64,000 bases of DNA. Source: Phylloscopus collybita. Taxonomy: Eukaryota > Chordata > Aves > Passeriformes > Phylloscopidae. The number at the start of each line of letters is the position of its first letter. The first letter of the stretch is position 1. The stretch covers positions 2,548,501 to 2,612,500 of the forward strand of contig JAJNNQ010000142.1 in the NCBI GenBank assembly GCA_027886175.1. The letters are read 5' to 3'. Below the pieces are notes generated by a model. That model was not told the origin of the DNA, did not search any database, and worked only from the letters and a program-made list of their open reading frames with translations. Made by a program: the position numbers and the translations under genes. This document shows positions 46,581 to 59,136 of the stretch, piece after piece.

Positions 46581-48817
46581 CTAACACAGCCCTGGGAGTA
46601 TCTGGATTCTGCAGGGGCAGGGAAAGCTTACTTTGGATGAACATCCAAATGTGCCAAGCCAGGAAAGACCCACCCCATTGTGTCCAAGGAACAGCAATTA
46701 GGCCATTTAGGATTTAAGTATTAATGGGATTTTAATGGGATAGTTAAAAATGCAGTACATATAACTTTACAGAGAGATGAATTACGGTAAATAAACACTT
46801 CGCAAGTTGGCTGGTGCTGAACAATTGGGATTTACCAACAGGAATTTGGTAAATGTCCTTGAAATGTGCCCTACGATGAGGCAAAACTCCAACTAGGATG
46901 GAAAACTGGCATTTGCAATAAATACTCCCTTACTAAAATCAAAAAGAGGAAAAACATCAAAGGAAAGGAAGGAAAAATATCTAAATCTCATCCTGCCTGG
47001 AAGACAAGCTCAGGCATTTCTAACACTGAAAACTTTTGAAACAGTTAGCAGTTTCATGGTGGAAGTTCATGGAATGCTGACATAAAATCTTCTTCCTCTG
47101 CTCAGATTTTAAAGGGAAGTGAGAACTAAACATCTCAAGTAACTCCTATCCAACAATCATCTGTATTCTGTGGGAGTAACATTGCAAAGAAACTCCAGGC
47201 GTACTTGTATCTGACATCTGAAGCTCTTAGCAGAGCTGGGAAGTTTCAATAGAACAAAAGAGCCACCACAATTGCTGGAATAACAAAATTCAACTTGGCA
47301 AACGTCAGGAACTTTATTTACAAATCCATGGAGGAGGAGGAGGATGACACCAGGAACATACTCCAGCTGAAAGCAACGATTTATTTGGAATAGGCGGGAA
47401 ATCCAACTGACAGCCTCTGGTCATGGCCAAGCAATTCTCCAGGAGTCGGAGACAAAAGTGGGAACCTTGGACTGGGACAAGGCCTTCCACTGGCCTGGCT
47501 TCCTTGGCTCTCTCCTTTTTTGCCAACTACCTGAAGAGGAAAAAAACCCAGGAATACAGTTCCAAACCTGGGCAGGACATCCTTGGCTCAAGCAGACTGA
47601 AGCGCAACTCCCAGGGAGCGAGGCCAGGCTGTGCGCCGGGGAGCTCCGGGAATCTGGGGTTGCCCGTGGCATTCAAGGGCTGGAAAAGCACAGCCAGCTG
47701 CCGGCTTTAGTGCCGGGACACAGCAAGGCCTGGCCCCAGGGGCAGCAGTTGGAGCTGGGCCTGCAGGAGAACGCCCCAAACCCAGCTTAAACATCCAGCA
47801 GGACACCCAGCACGCTCCAGGATGAACTCAGGTGGGAGAAACCCCCCGGATGCTCCACGTTCCTCGCTGCTGGCAGCTTTGCCAGGGCCTCCCTCAAAAT
47901 TCCTACCTCACCGTGCAGCTCCTACAAAACAGGAGAGCCTATGGAAACCATCCAGAAATGCACGGATCTCCAGTTCTTAAGAGCCAAAGCGGCAGCAAAA
48001 GGTGTCCCAACTGTCCTGCAAACCAGCAGGTCTGAGGAGATGCAGGGCTCTGTTCCACAGGGGACACAAGTGCCCCTCAGCCAGCCAAGATTCTCTCGGG
48101 CTCTTCCCTCTCCTCCCTGCGGACACGAGCAGCAGTTTTTCCCTAGGGTTCCCCTTTCCATCAAGGCAATGCCTTCTGTTCTTCTCCGACTCCATGTTCA
48201 GGAAGGAAAAAAGGAATATTAGCATTACACAGACTGTCCAGAAGGGTGTGACTGAGGCAGGATCAGCTCCCAGTCCACTGCTGCTTCTGGATTTCTGGGC
48301 AGTTCCTTCCCATCCTGCCCTTCCCAGCACCATTCCCTGGGTGCCATATCCAAAGACACCTTCTCCATGCAGCTTAAAAAGCCACAGAAACCCAAAGAAA
48401 GAAGATCAAAAATCAATTCACATGTTTCTAGTCTGGGGAGAATGAGGGAGGTCTAAAATCTGTATTTATTTTAGAACAGTAGAGCCAATTTTAAGGACCT
48501 TGAGTATCAGTGAAGGGCAGCAAAAGCTGATAAACTCCTTTATTAAGTTAGTAGGAGCAGAAAAACAAAGTTTTAAGATCAAGTTTTGCTGCTAAAAATT
48601 AAGGAGGTGCCATGTTGGTGTTAGTGCTTTTAACCTTCTGACATTAGAGGGTATTTGTACCATAAATGCCTAAAGTGTCCTAAAATGATATTATGATATC
48701 CTCTATCATTCTCCCCGAAATTATCTATCTCTCAACCATATTATCAAACACAAACAAACAAACAAAATCATTCATGTTCCTGCAAACGTCTGAATGCCAC
48801 ACAGGAGAACGTGCATT
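46581..48817 (-). other. Unassigned single-copy-like flank, right arm
   Basis: Inverted copy of 40941-43177. It differs by one base at 47659 and by several mismatches in the innermost 30 bp. Confidence 0.6.
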
Positions 48818-48833
48818 TTCATTTTGAAGTAAT

Positions 48834-48839
48834 TTTATT
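48834..48839 (-). terminator. BMP3: Polyadenylation signal AATAAA, right BMP3 copy
   Basis: TTTATT on the plus strand, the mirror of 40919-40924. Confidence 0.45.
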
Positions 48840-49345
48840 TTACATTTCTCCAGAGTTCCGAGCAGAGCGTCTGTATTACTGAAGGAAAACAATACAGATC
48901 AGAGAAGCTTATCAATCAGCAGTACGACGTCCCTTTCACACAGTGGGTGCACCTGTCCTCTGGATCTCCCCTACAGTCCTGGCAGGCCATCTTTGCCCTG
49001 ACAGAGAAAACTGCATGGTTTAAAGGGTGCTGAGATAAAGAAGGATACATTAGGAGGGCCATGGATATAAAATAAATGAAAAGCATCTGTAAGAGTTTCT
49101 TTCCGTATACAAAATGACTTTTCTTTTGGGGTTGATTTTCATTTTTTTAAATTGACAGTCTGTACACAGATAAACCTTTCACCAGAAATCATTTAAAAAT
49201 GCTGGTGTCACAAGGAAAAAGGAGCCACTAAACAACCCATCCTGCAAACTCATAAGCCTCTCCTTGGCTGCGGGTGTCTATCTTTGGGACCAGCCCTGCC
49301 CCGGGAGTGACACTGCTGCTGATGAGTTCAGGGCCCCCAGAGCAC

Positions 49346-49608
49346 GGAAGAACAGATCACCACTTTGCCAGCTAAACCAGTGCACCGAGCGCCCCATCCA
49401 GTCCTTTCCTGAACAGCTCCACTGAGGGTGACTCCACCACTTCCCTGGGCAGCCCTTACCACTGCCTGACCATCCTTTCCATGAAAAAATTCTTCCTAAT
49501 GTCCAGCCTGAACCTCCCCCGGTGCAGCTTGAGGCTATGACCTCTCGTCCTGTTGCTTGGTACCTGGGGAAGAGGCCACTCCACAATCTGGTTACAGTGT
49601 CCTTGCAG
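49346..49608 (-). mobile_element. CR1-type LINE fragment, right arm
   Basis: Inverted copy of 40150-40412, differing at 49368. It was inserted before the palindrome formed, since both arms share the same truncation points. Confidence 0.85.
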
Positions 49609-50429
49609 GGAGACAACCCGCAGATTATTTGCAAGTATGTTCTAGAACACGTGGAGAACAAGTCATTCGGGCACTGCACTGAGCGTGATATTTTCATACC
49701 CCTGGCCTGCTGAGTTTCCATAGCACAAGTCAGTGATGCACTCAGTAGTCCTGTTTGCAGCTCTTCTGCCCAGGGCTGCCAGGCTCCAAAGAGCTGAATT
49801 ACAGAGTAGATGTCAGTGGAACTCGCACACAAGGTGAGTAACCTTGTACCAAGGAGATGCATGGTCAGGTAGGGTCATCTATAGCTTTTAGGATGTCAGA
49901 TTTGTTTTGCCACCTTGCTGTACTACTCTAAAACCTAAGGCAAGAAACTTTGTTTTAAAATGAAGACTATTGCATTTCTAGTGTTCCCCCGCCATTAGTC
50001 ACCATTAGAACAGAGATAGGAATTACCAGCTTGTGCTGCTTCCAAAATCTTGTACAAAAATAGATCACTATGTCCTTTGCGCAGTCTCAAAAATCTCCAG
50101 ACTCTTCTTTCACCTCTCGCTTCCAACAGGTACGGTCAGGTCCCATTCCTGGCCTTGTGTTTCGGTCAAAACCACAGACAAATTAAGTTTGTATTCACTT
50201 TCCTTGGAATGGCTACTTGGAATCCGTTCTGTTCCCATTCTCATTGATTGCATTTCTTTACATTTCCTTTTTTTTTGTCCAAAGGAAATGCATTGGCAGT
50301 GCAAACACAAAGTAGGTACAATGAGACTCCTGCCCACCTCCCCTCCCCAACGAGCAGGGGAGTGGCAGCACTCAGCACCCAGGCTTATTGCCAAATCACC
50401 CCAGCATTGCCAAAAGGCCTCCCAAGGCA

Positions 50430-50621
50430 TTACTTGCATGCACAGGACTCCACTGTCATGTTGGGGTACTCCTTCAGCACCACGTTTTTGTTTTCATCAA
50501 AGAATAAGATACTAAGAGAAGACATCTTGTCAGGCCCACAGCAAGGCTCGGGAATGCCAGGGACGACTCCAACAGCTCTCACACTGCTCTGGATGGTGGC
50601 GTGGTTGGATGGCTTCATGGC
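50430..50621 (-). pseudogene. BMP3: BMP3 terminal exon (exon 3), right-arm copy; gene truncated at its 5' side
   Basis: Reverse-complement copy of 39137-39328, and the deduced 63 residues are identical, including Gly29, Glu51 and the final Lys. The splice acceptor (complement of CT at 50622-50623), the four cysteines and the stop are intact. Transcription would run toward the palindrome centre, convergent with the left copy. As on the left, minisatellite and satellite begin about 765 bp upstream and no earlier BMP3 exon is present. The exact match to the left copy reflects recent duplication or arm-to-arm gene conversion, so the two copies do not give independent evidence of selection. Confidence 0.9.
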
Positions 50622-51386
50622 CTGAAAGAGAAAGACGTGGTAGTTACCACACCCACGCTGCCATGGATTTACGTACTCTACAATGACATTGCTTTGTTGA
50701 AGGGCCCTGTCGAGACCCCTCAGCTGAAACATCTGTAGCCAGTGGCACTGCTGAGGAACTGAGCCTCCAAGACAGCTGTACCTCATACTAAAGTAACATT
50801 TTCCTCCAGAGAAGAAGCTTCAAAGGTTTCTTAAAAAGCTAAAACTTCAAAGTTTCCTAAATTTATGAAAAGGGACACACTTGGGTTTGCTCTAGCAGAT
50901 CTGAAAGCAGATCTGCCTGGTGAAGTAATTGCTTGGTCTCAAAACCAGAAACTATTAAGGTGCTCATAGAAACAAAAAACCAACACAGAAAAGAAAACCA
51001 AGTTTTACTCCAAACCCTAAAATGCTTCCCTGTATAAGAGATAGGTGAGCATGAAAAATGCATAAGACAAAGCTTTTAGCCAGGGACTTTTGGCTCGGTT
51101 TTTAGAGTTGTTCTTACACACACAGTCTGGGAATCAAAACAGTTCAGTGTGTACCCCATCACATGTTGCTGGGAAATACACAGAACAAGGTCATTTTGGC
51201 CAAATGTTCAAGTTGCAGTTTTGCTGCAATGACAGATGATTTGTTTCCAGGGAAAAAAGTCAGTCTCAAGGGTTAGATATGGACCTGGAAAAAGCACAGG
51301 AATAACTGAGAATTCCAGCTCTTCATATCATTTGCACAGCACATTAGTACATGAAGTTCAAAGTCTCCATCTAAGCTGATGGCTTT

Positions 51387-51656
51387 AGAGGGGACATTGT
51401 GGGCTATGGAGGGGACATTGGGGGCTCCATAGGGGACACTGGGGGCTCCATTAGGGACAACGGGGGCTCCAGAGGGGACATAGAGGGCTATGGAGGGGAC
51501 ATTGAGGGCTTTGGAAAAGACATTGGGGGCTCCATAGGGGACATTGGGGGCTATGGAGGGGACATTGGGGGCTCCAGAGGGGACATTGGGGGCTCCAGAG
51601 TGGACATTAGGGTCTATGGAGGAGACATTGGGGGCTATGGAGGGGACACTGGGGGA
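51387..51656 (-). repeat. 21-bp minisatellite, right arm (about 13 units)
   Basis: Inverted copy of 38060-38371, 42 bp (two units) shorter. The same variant units occur in the same order on either side of the missing pair. The satellite resumes at GATATCTGCGAGATATCC. Confidence 0.92.
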
Positions 51657-52929
51657 TATCTGCGAGATATCCTCATTTGTATGGAATTTTAGCAGGCATA
51701 CACCCAGTGGCAGGCACACAGCATTAGGCATGAACAGTGGCCCTTTTCCATGGGAAACCAAATTATCCATCCTACGTTTCAGATGTCAGTTTATAGGAGC
51801 CCTTCGGCACTACAAGGGCAGAGAAACTTCAACCCGAGGGTAGATTGTACCTGCGAGATATTCTCATTTGTATAGAATTTTAGAGCAATTTTAGTACGCA
51901 GAATCCCAGCGGCAGGCAGACAGAATTAGACATGAATAGTGGCCCTTTTGAAGGGGAAACAAAAGTCTCCAGGCCAGCTTCCTGATGTCAGTTTTTAGGA
52001 GGCCTTTTGCACTACAAGAACAGACAAACTTCCAACTGGAGGCATATTGCATCTGGGAGATATCCTCATTTGTATGGAATTTTAGTGGAATTAAAGTAGA
52101 CAGAAGCCCAGTGGCAAGTAGTCAGCATTAAACACAAACAATGGCCCATTTCCATGGGAAACCAAAGTCTCCACCCCACGTTCCTGATGTCCGTTTTTAG
52201 GAGGCCTTTGGCACTACAAGAGCAGACAAACGTCCAACTGGTGACATATTGCATCTGGGAGATATCCTCATTTGTATGTAATTTCAGTAGCCATAAGCCC
52301 AGTGGCAGGCAGACAGCATTAGACACGAACGCTGGCCCTTTTCCATGGGAAACCAAAGTCTCCACACCAGGCTCCTCATGTCAATTTGTAGGAGGCCTTT
52401 GGCACTACAGGGGCAGACAAACTTCCATCAGGTGGTTGATTGCATCGGCGAGATTTCCAAATTTCTTTGGAATTTCAGTAGGCAGAAGCCCAGTGGCAGG
52501 CAGACAGCATTAGACACGAACGCTGGCCCTTTTCCATGGGAAAACAAAGTCTCCACCCCTGGTTCCTGATGTCAGTATTTTAGGAGGGCTTTGGTACTAC
52601 AAGGGCAGAGAATCTTCCATCTGGTTGTAGATTGCGCCTGGGAGATATCCTCATTTCTATGAAATTTTAGTGGAATTTAAGTAGGAAGAAGCCCAGTGGC
52701 AAAGAGACAGCATTAAGCACCAAGGGTGGCCCTTTTCCATGGGAAACCAAAGCATCCTCTCCAGATTCCTGATGTCAGTTTGTAGGAGGCCGTTGGCATT
52801 ACAAGGGCAGACAAACTTTCAACTGGTGGAAGACTCCATCTGGGAGATATCCTAATTTGTATGGAATTTTACTAGGCATAAGCCCAGTGGCAGGAATATA
52901 GCATTATACACAAACGGTGGCCCATTTCC

Positions 52930-55046
52930 ATGGGAAACCAAAGTCTCCACAGCACGTTCCTGATGTCAGTTTTTAGGAGGCCTTTGGCACTACGAGGGCA
53001 GACAAACTTCCACCTGGTGGTAGATTCCATCTGGGAGATATCCTCATTTGTGAGGAATTTCAGCAGGCATAACCCCAGTGCCAGGCAGACAGCATTAGAC
53101 ACGAACGGTGGCCCTTTTCAATGGGAAACCAAAATCTCCACCCCACGTTGCTGATGTCACTTTGTAGGAGGCATTTTGCAATATAAGGGCAGAGAAACTT
53201 CCATCTGGTTGTCGATTTCACCTGGGAGATATCGTCATTTGTATGGAATTTTAGTGGAATTTTAGTAGGAAGAAGCCCAGTGGCAGGTCGACAGCATTAG
53301 ACAGGAACGGTGGCTCATTTCTATGGGAAACCAAAGTCTCCACACCACGTAACCGATGTCCGTTTCTAGGAGGCCTTTGGCACTACAAGGGCAGACAAAC
53401 TTCCACCTTGTGGTAGATTGCACCTTGGAGATATCCTCATTTGTATGGAACTTCAGCAGTCATAACCACAGTGCCAGGCAGACAGCATTAGACACGAACG
53501 CTGGCCCATTTCCAAGGGAAACCGAAGTCTCCACCCCAGGTTCCTAATGTCAGTTTCTGGGAAGCCTTTGGCACTACAGGGGCAGACAATCTTCCGTCAG
53601 GTGGTTGATTGCATCAGAGAGATTTCCAAATTTCTTTGGAATTTCAGCGGGCAGTAGCCCAGCGGCAGGCAGACAGCATTAGACACGAACGGTGGCCCAT
53701 TTCCTTGGGAAACCAAAATCTTCACCCCACGTTCCTGATGTCAGTTTTTAGAAGGCCTTTGGCACTACAAGGGCAGACAAACTTCCAACGAGCGGTAGAT
53801 TCCATCTGGGAGATATCCTCATTTGTGAGGGATTTCAGCAGGCATAACCCCAGTGCCAGGCAGACAGCATTAGACACGAACGGTGGCCCTTTTCCATGGG
53901 AAACCAAAATCTCCACCCCACGTTGCTGATGTCACTTTCTAGGAGGCATTTTCCAATATAAGGGCAGAGAAACTTCCATCTGGTTGTCGATTGCACCTGG
54001 GAGATATCCTCATTTGTATGGAATTTCAGCACGTAGAAACCCAGTGGCAGGCAGACAGCATAAGACACGAACGGTGGCCCATTTCTAAGGGAAACCAAAG
54101 TCTCCATCCCACGTTCCTATTGTCCGTTTCTAGGAGGCCTTTGGCACTACAAGGGCAGACAAACTTCCACCTGGTGGTAGATTGCACCTGGGAGATATCC
54201 TCATTTGTATGGAACCTCTGCAGTCCTAACTACAGTGCCAGGCAGACAGCATTAGTCACGAACGGTGGTCCTTTTCCATGGGAAACCAAAGTCTCCACAC
54301 AACGTTCCCGATGTCAGGTTTTAGGAGACCTTTGGCAGTACAAGGGCAGACAATCATCCGTCTGGTGGTTGATTGCATCGGGGAGATATCCTCATTTGTA
54401 TGGAATTTCAGCAGGTAGAAGCCCAGTGGCACTCAGACAGCATTAGACACGAACAGTGGCCCTTTTCCATGGAAAAAGAAATTATCCATCCTATGTTCCT
54501 GATGTCAGTTTGAAGGAGGCCTTTGGTACTACAAGGGCAGACAAACTTCCAACTGGCGGTAGATTGCACCTCGGAGATGTCCTCATTTGTATGGAATTTT
54601 AGTGGTATTTTAGTACTCAGCAGCCCAGACAGACAGCATTAAACATGAACGGTGGGCCTTTTCCATAGGAAACCAAAGTCTCCAGGTGAGGTTCCGAATG
54701 TCAGTTTGAAGGAGGCCTTTGTCACTGCAAGAGCAGACAAACTTCCATCTGGTGGCATATTGCGTCTGGGAGATATCCTCATTTGTATGTAATTTCAGTA
54801 GTCATAAGCCCAGTGGCAAGGGGGCAGTATTAAACACCAAGGGTGTCCTGTTTCCATGGGAAACCAAAGCGTCCTCTCCAGATTCCTGATGTCTGTTTGT
54901 AGGAGGCCATTGGCATTAAAAGGGTAGACAAACTTTCAACTGGTAGTAGACTCCATCTGGGAGATATCCTCATTTGTATGGAATTTTACTAGGCATAAGC
55001 CCAGTGGCAGGCACATAGCATTAGACACAAACGGTGGCCCATTTCC
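52930..55046 (+). repeat. HOR block X, copy 1 (2117 bp)
   Basis: Eleven-monomer block. It recurs at 58744-60860 and 60861-62977. Marker variants shared by the copies include CACGTAACCGATGTCC, the CCAACGAGCGGTAGATTCC monomer and the CAGCAGCCCAGACAGACAGC deletion monomer. Confidence 0.82.
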
Positions 55047-58000
55047 ATGGGAAACCAAAGTCTCCACCCCACGTTCCTGATGTCAGTTTTTAGGAGGCTT
55101 TTGGCACTACAAGGGCAGGCAAACTTCCACCTGGTGGTAGATTTCACCTGGGAGATATCCTCATTTGTATGGAACTTCAGCAGTCATAACCACAGTGCCA
55201 GGCAGACAGCATTAGACGCGAACGGTGGTCCTTTTCCATGGGAAACCAAAGTCTCCACCCTAGGTTCCTGATGTCAGTTTGTAGGAGGCCTTTGGAACCA
55301 CAAGGGCAAAGAAACTTCCATCTGGTGTTAGATTTCACCTGGGTGATATTCTCATTTGTATGGAATTTTAGTGGAATTTTAGTAGGCAGAATCCCAGCGG
55401 CAGGAAGACAGCATTAGACACGAAGGGTGACCATTTCCTTGGGAAAACAAAGTCTCCACCCCACGATCCTAATGTCATTTTCTAGGAGGCCTCTGGCACT
55501 ACAAGAGGAGACAAACTTCCAACTGGTGGCATATTGCATCTGGGAGATATCCTCATTTGTATGTAATTTTAGTAGCCATAAGCCCACTGGCAGTCAGACA
55601 GCATTAGACACGAACGGTGTCCCTTTTCCATGGGAAACCAAAGTCTCTGCCCCAGATTCCTGATGTCAATTTGTATGAAGCCTCTTGCTCTACAGGGGCC
55701 GACAAACTTCCATCTGGTTGTAGATTGCACCTGGGAGACATCCTCATTTGTATGGAATTTTAGTGGAATTTTAATAGGCGGAAGCCTAGTGGCAGGCACA
55801 CATTAGACACTAACGGTGGCCCATTTCCATGGGAAACCAAAGTCTCCACTCCAGGTTCCTGATGTCAGTTTGTAGGAGGCCTTTGGCACTACAAGGGCAG
55901 ACAAAGTTTTGTCTGGTGGTTGATTGCATCGAGGAGATATCCTCATTTGTATGGAATTTCAGCAGGCAGAAGCCCAGTGGCAGGCAGACAGCATTAGACA
56001 CGAACAGTGGACCTTTTCAATGGGAAACCAAAGTCTCCACCTCACGTTCCTGATGGCAGTTTGTAGGAGGCCTTTGGAACTACAAGGGCAGACAAAATTC
56101 CATCTGGTGGTAAATTGCACCTGGGAGATATCCTCATTTGTATAGAATTATAGAGGAATTTAATTGCGCAGAATCCCAGCGACAGGTAGACAGAATTAGA
56201 CATGAATAGTGGCCCTTTTCTAGGGGAAAACAAAGCCTCCAGGCCAGGTTCCTGATGTCAGTTTTTAGGAGGCCTTTGGCACTACAAGAACAGACAAACT
56301 TCCAACTAGTGGCATATTGCAGCTTGGAGATATACTCATTTGTATGGAATTTTAGTGGAATTAAAGCAGACAGAAGCGCAGTGTCAAGAAAACAGCATTG
56401 AAAACCAACGGTGGCCCATTTCTATGGGAAACCAAAGTCTCCACCCCACGTTCCTGATGTCCGTTTCTAGGAGGCTTTTGGCACTACAAGAGCAGACAAA
56501 CTTCCAACTGGTGGCATATTGCATCGGGGAGATATCCTCATTTGTATGTAATTTTAGTGGAATTTTAGTAGGCATAAGCCCAGTGTATGGCAGACAGCAT
56601 TAGACACGAACGGTGACCCATTTCTAAGGGAAACCAAAGTCTCCACCCCACGTTCCTGATGTCCGTTTCTAGGAGGGCTTTGGCACTACAAGGGCAGACA
56701 AACTTCCACCTGGTGGTAGATTTCACCTGGGAGATATCCTCATTTCTATGGAACTTCAGCAGTCATAGCCACAGTGCCAGGCAGACAGCATTAGACGCGA
56801 ACGGTGGCCCATTTCTTTGGGAAACCAAAGTCTCCACCGCACGTTCCTGATGTCAGTTTTTAGGAGGCCTTTGGCACTACAAGGGCAGACAAACTTCCAA
56901 CGGGTGGTAGATTGCACCTGGGAGATATCCTCATTTGTGAGGGATTTCAGCAGGCATAACCCCAGTGCCAGGCAGACAGCATTAGACACGAACGGTGGCC
57001 CTTTTCCGTGGGAAACCAAAATCTCCACCCCACGTTGCTGATGTCACTTTGTAGGAGGCATTTTCCAATATAAGGGCAGAGAAACTTCCATCTGGTTGTC
57101 AATTGCACCTGGGAGATATCCTCATTTCTATTGAATTTTAGTGGAATTTTAGTAGGAAGAAGCCCAGTGGCAGGCAGACAGTATTAGACACGAACGGTGG
57201 CTCATTTCTATGGGAAACCAAAGTCTCCACACCACGTACCCGCTGTCCATTTCTAGGAGACCTTTGGCACTACAAGGGCAGACAAACTTCCACCTTGTGG
57301 TAGATTGCACCTTGGAGATAACCTCATTTGTATGCAACTTCAGCAGTCATAACCACAGTGCCAGGCAGACAGCATTAGACGGGAACGGCGGTCCTTTTCC
57401 ATGGGAAACCAAAGTCTCCACACCACGTACCGGATGTCAGGTTTTAGGAGGCATTTGGCAGTACAAGGGCAGACAAACTTCCATCTGGTGGTTGATTGCA
57501 TCGGGGAGATATCCTCATTTGTATGGAATTTCAGCACGTAGAAACCCAGTGGCAGGCAGACAGCATAAGACACGAACGGTGGCCCATTTCTAAGGGAAAC
57601 CAAAGTCTCCACCCCACGTTCCTGTTGTCCGTTTCTAGGAGGCCTTTGGCACTACAAGGGCAGACAAACTTCCACCTGGTGGTAGATTGCACCTGGGAGA
57701 TATCCTCATTTGTATGGAACCTCTGCAGTCCTAACTACAGTGCCAGGCAGACAGCATTAGTCACGAACGGTGGTCCTTTTCCATGGGAAACCAAAGTCTC
57801 CACACAACGTTCCCGATGTCAGGTTTTAGGAGACCTTTGGCAGTACAAGGGCAGACAATCTTCCGTCTGGTGGTTGATTGCATCGGGGAGATATCCTCAT
57901 TTGTATGGAATTTCAGCAGGTAGAAGCCCAGTGGCAGGCAGACAGCATTAGACATGAACGGTGGCCCTTTTCCTATGGGCAACCAAAGTCTCCATGCCAC

Positions 58001-58743
58001 GTTCCTGAAGTCAGGTTTTAGGAGACCTTTGGCAGTACAAGGGCAGACAAACTTCCATCTGGTGGGAAATTCTATTTGGGAGATAACCTCATTTGTAGGG
58101 AATATTAGTAGGCATATGCCCACTGGCACTCAGACAGCATTAGACACGAACAGTGGCCCTTTTCCATGGAAAAAGAAATTATCCATCCTATGTTCCTGAT
58201 GTCAGTTTGAAGGAGGCCTTTGGTACTACAAGGGCAGACAAACTTCCAACTGGCGGTAGATTGCACCTCGGAGATGTCCTCATTTGTATGGAATTTTAGT
58301 GGTATTTTAGTACTCAGCAGCCCAGACAGACAGCATTAAACATGAACGGTGGGCCTTTTCCATAGGAAACCAAAGTCTCCAGGTGAGGTTCCGAATGTCA
58401 GTTTGAAGGAGGCCTTTGTCACTGCAAGAGCAGACAAACTTCCATCTGGTGGCATATTGCGTCTGGGAGATATCCTCATTTGTATGTAATTTCAGTAGTC
58501 ATAAGCCCAGTGGCAAGGGGGCAGTATTAAACACCAAGGGTGTCCTGTTTCCATGGGAAACCAAAGCGTCCTCTCCAGATTCCTGATGTCAGTTTGTAGG
58601 AGGCCATTGGCATTAAAAGGGTAGACAAACTTTCAACTGGTAGTAGACTCCATCTGGGAGATATCCTCATTTGTATGGAATTTTACTAGGCATAAGCCCA
58701 GTGGCAGGCACATAGCATTAGACACAAACGGTGGCCCATTTCC
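55047..58743 (+). repeat. HOR block Y (3697 bp)
   Basis: About 19 monomers between two X blocks. Its first part is repeated exactly from 62978 to the window edge. Its inner part (56659-58199) is the inverted partner of left-arm 35022-36562, so Y is the block that the two palindrome arms share. Confidence 0.8.
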
Positions 58744-58934
58744 ATGGGAAACCAAAGTCTCCACCCCACGTTCCTGATGTCAGTTTTTAGGAGGCCTTTG
58801 GCACTACAAGGGCAGGCAAACTTCCACCTGGTGGTAGATTCCATCTGGGAGATATCCTCATTTGTGAGGAATTTCAGCAGGCATAACCCCAGTGCCAGGC
58901 AGACAGCATTAGACACGAACGGTGGCCCTTTTCA
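58744..58934 (+). repeat. Representative short monomer (191 bp)
   Basis: One short-type unit measured from one ATGGGAAACC to the next (58744 to 58935). It has a single AATTTCAGCAGGCATAACCC segment after the CTCATTTGTGAGG stretch. Offered as a reference unit for alignment; 191 is not a multiple of three, so reading frames shift from unit to unit. Confidence 0.85.
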
Positions 58935-59136
58935 ATGGGAAACCAAAATCTCCACCCCACGTTGCTGATGTCACTTTGTAGGAGGCATTTTGCAATATAA
59001 GGGCAGAGAAACTTCCATCTGGTTGTCGATTTCACCTGGGAGATATCGTCATTTGTATGGAATTTTAGTGGAATTTTAGTAGGAAGAAGCCCAGTGGCAG
59101 GTCGACAGCATTAGACAGGAACGGTGGCTCATTTCT
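58935..59136 (+). repeat. Representative long monomer (202 bp)
   Basis: One long-type unit (58935 to 59137). It differs from the short type by an 11-bp internal direct duplication, TGGAATTTTAG appearing twice in a row (GTATGGAATTTTAGTGGAAT then TTTAGTAGG). This accounts for the 191/202 length difference. Confidence 0.85.

Larger units (their letters stand above)
48818..50429 (-). other. BMP3: BMP3 3' UTR, right arm
   Basis: Inverted copy of 39329-40940. One base difference at 49368 (G on the sense strand, A at 40390 on the left) removes a stop in a spurious frame and has no other evident effect. Confidence 0.6.
46581..53320 (-). repeat. Right arm of the BMP3 palindrome
   Basis: Inverted partner of 36600-43177, starting at CTAACAC (46581). 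Differences I saw in the BMP3 block: 38907/50851, 40390/49368 and 42099/47659 (single bases), two fewer 21-bp minisatellite units, and the decayed inner 30 bp. It contains one satellite monomer, about 52568-52770, that the left arm lacks. Confidence 0.93.

Noticed and set aside
36600..53320. Palindrome as a simple assembly artefact
   Set aside because: The arms differ by single bases, two minisatellite units, one satellite monomer and larger satellite rearrangements, which a copied contig would not show. Spanning reads are still needed for certainty.
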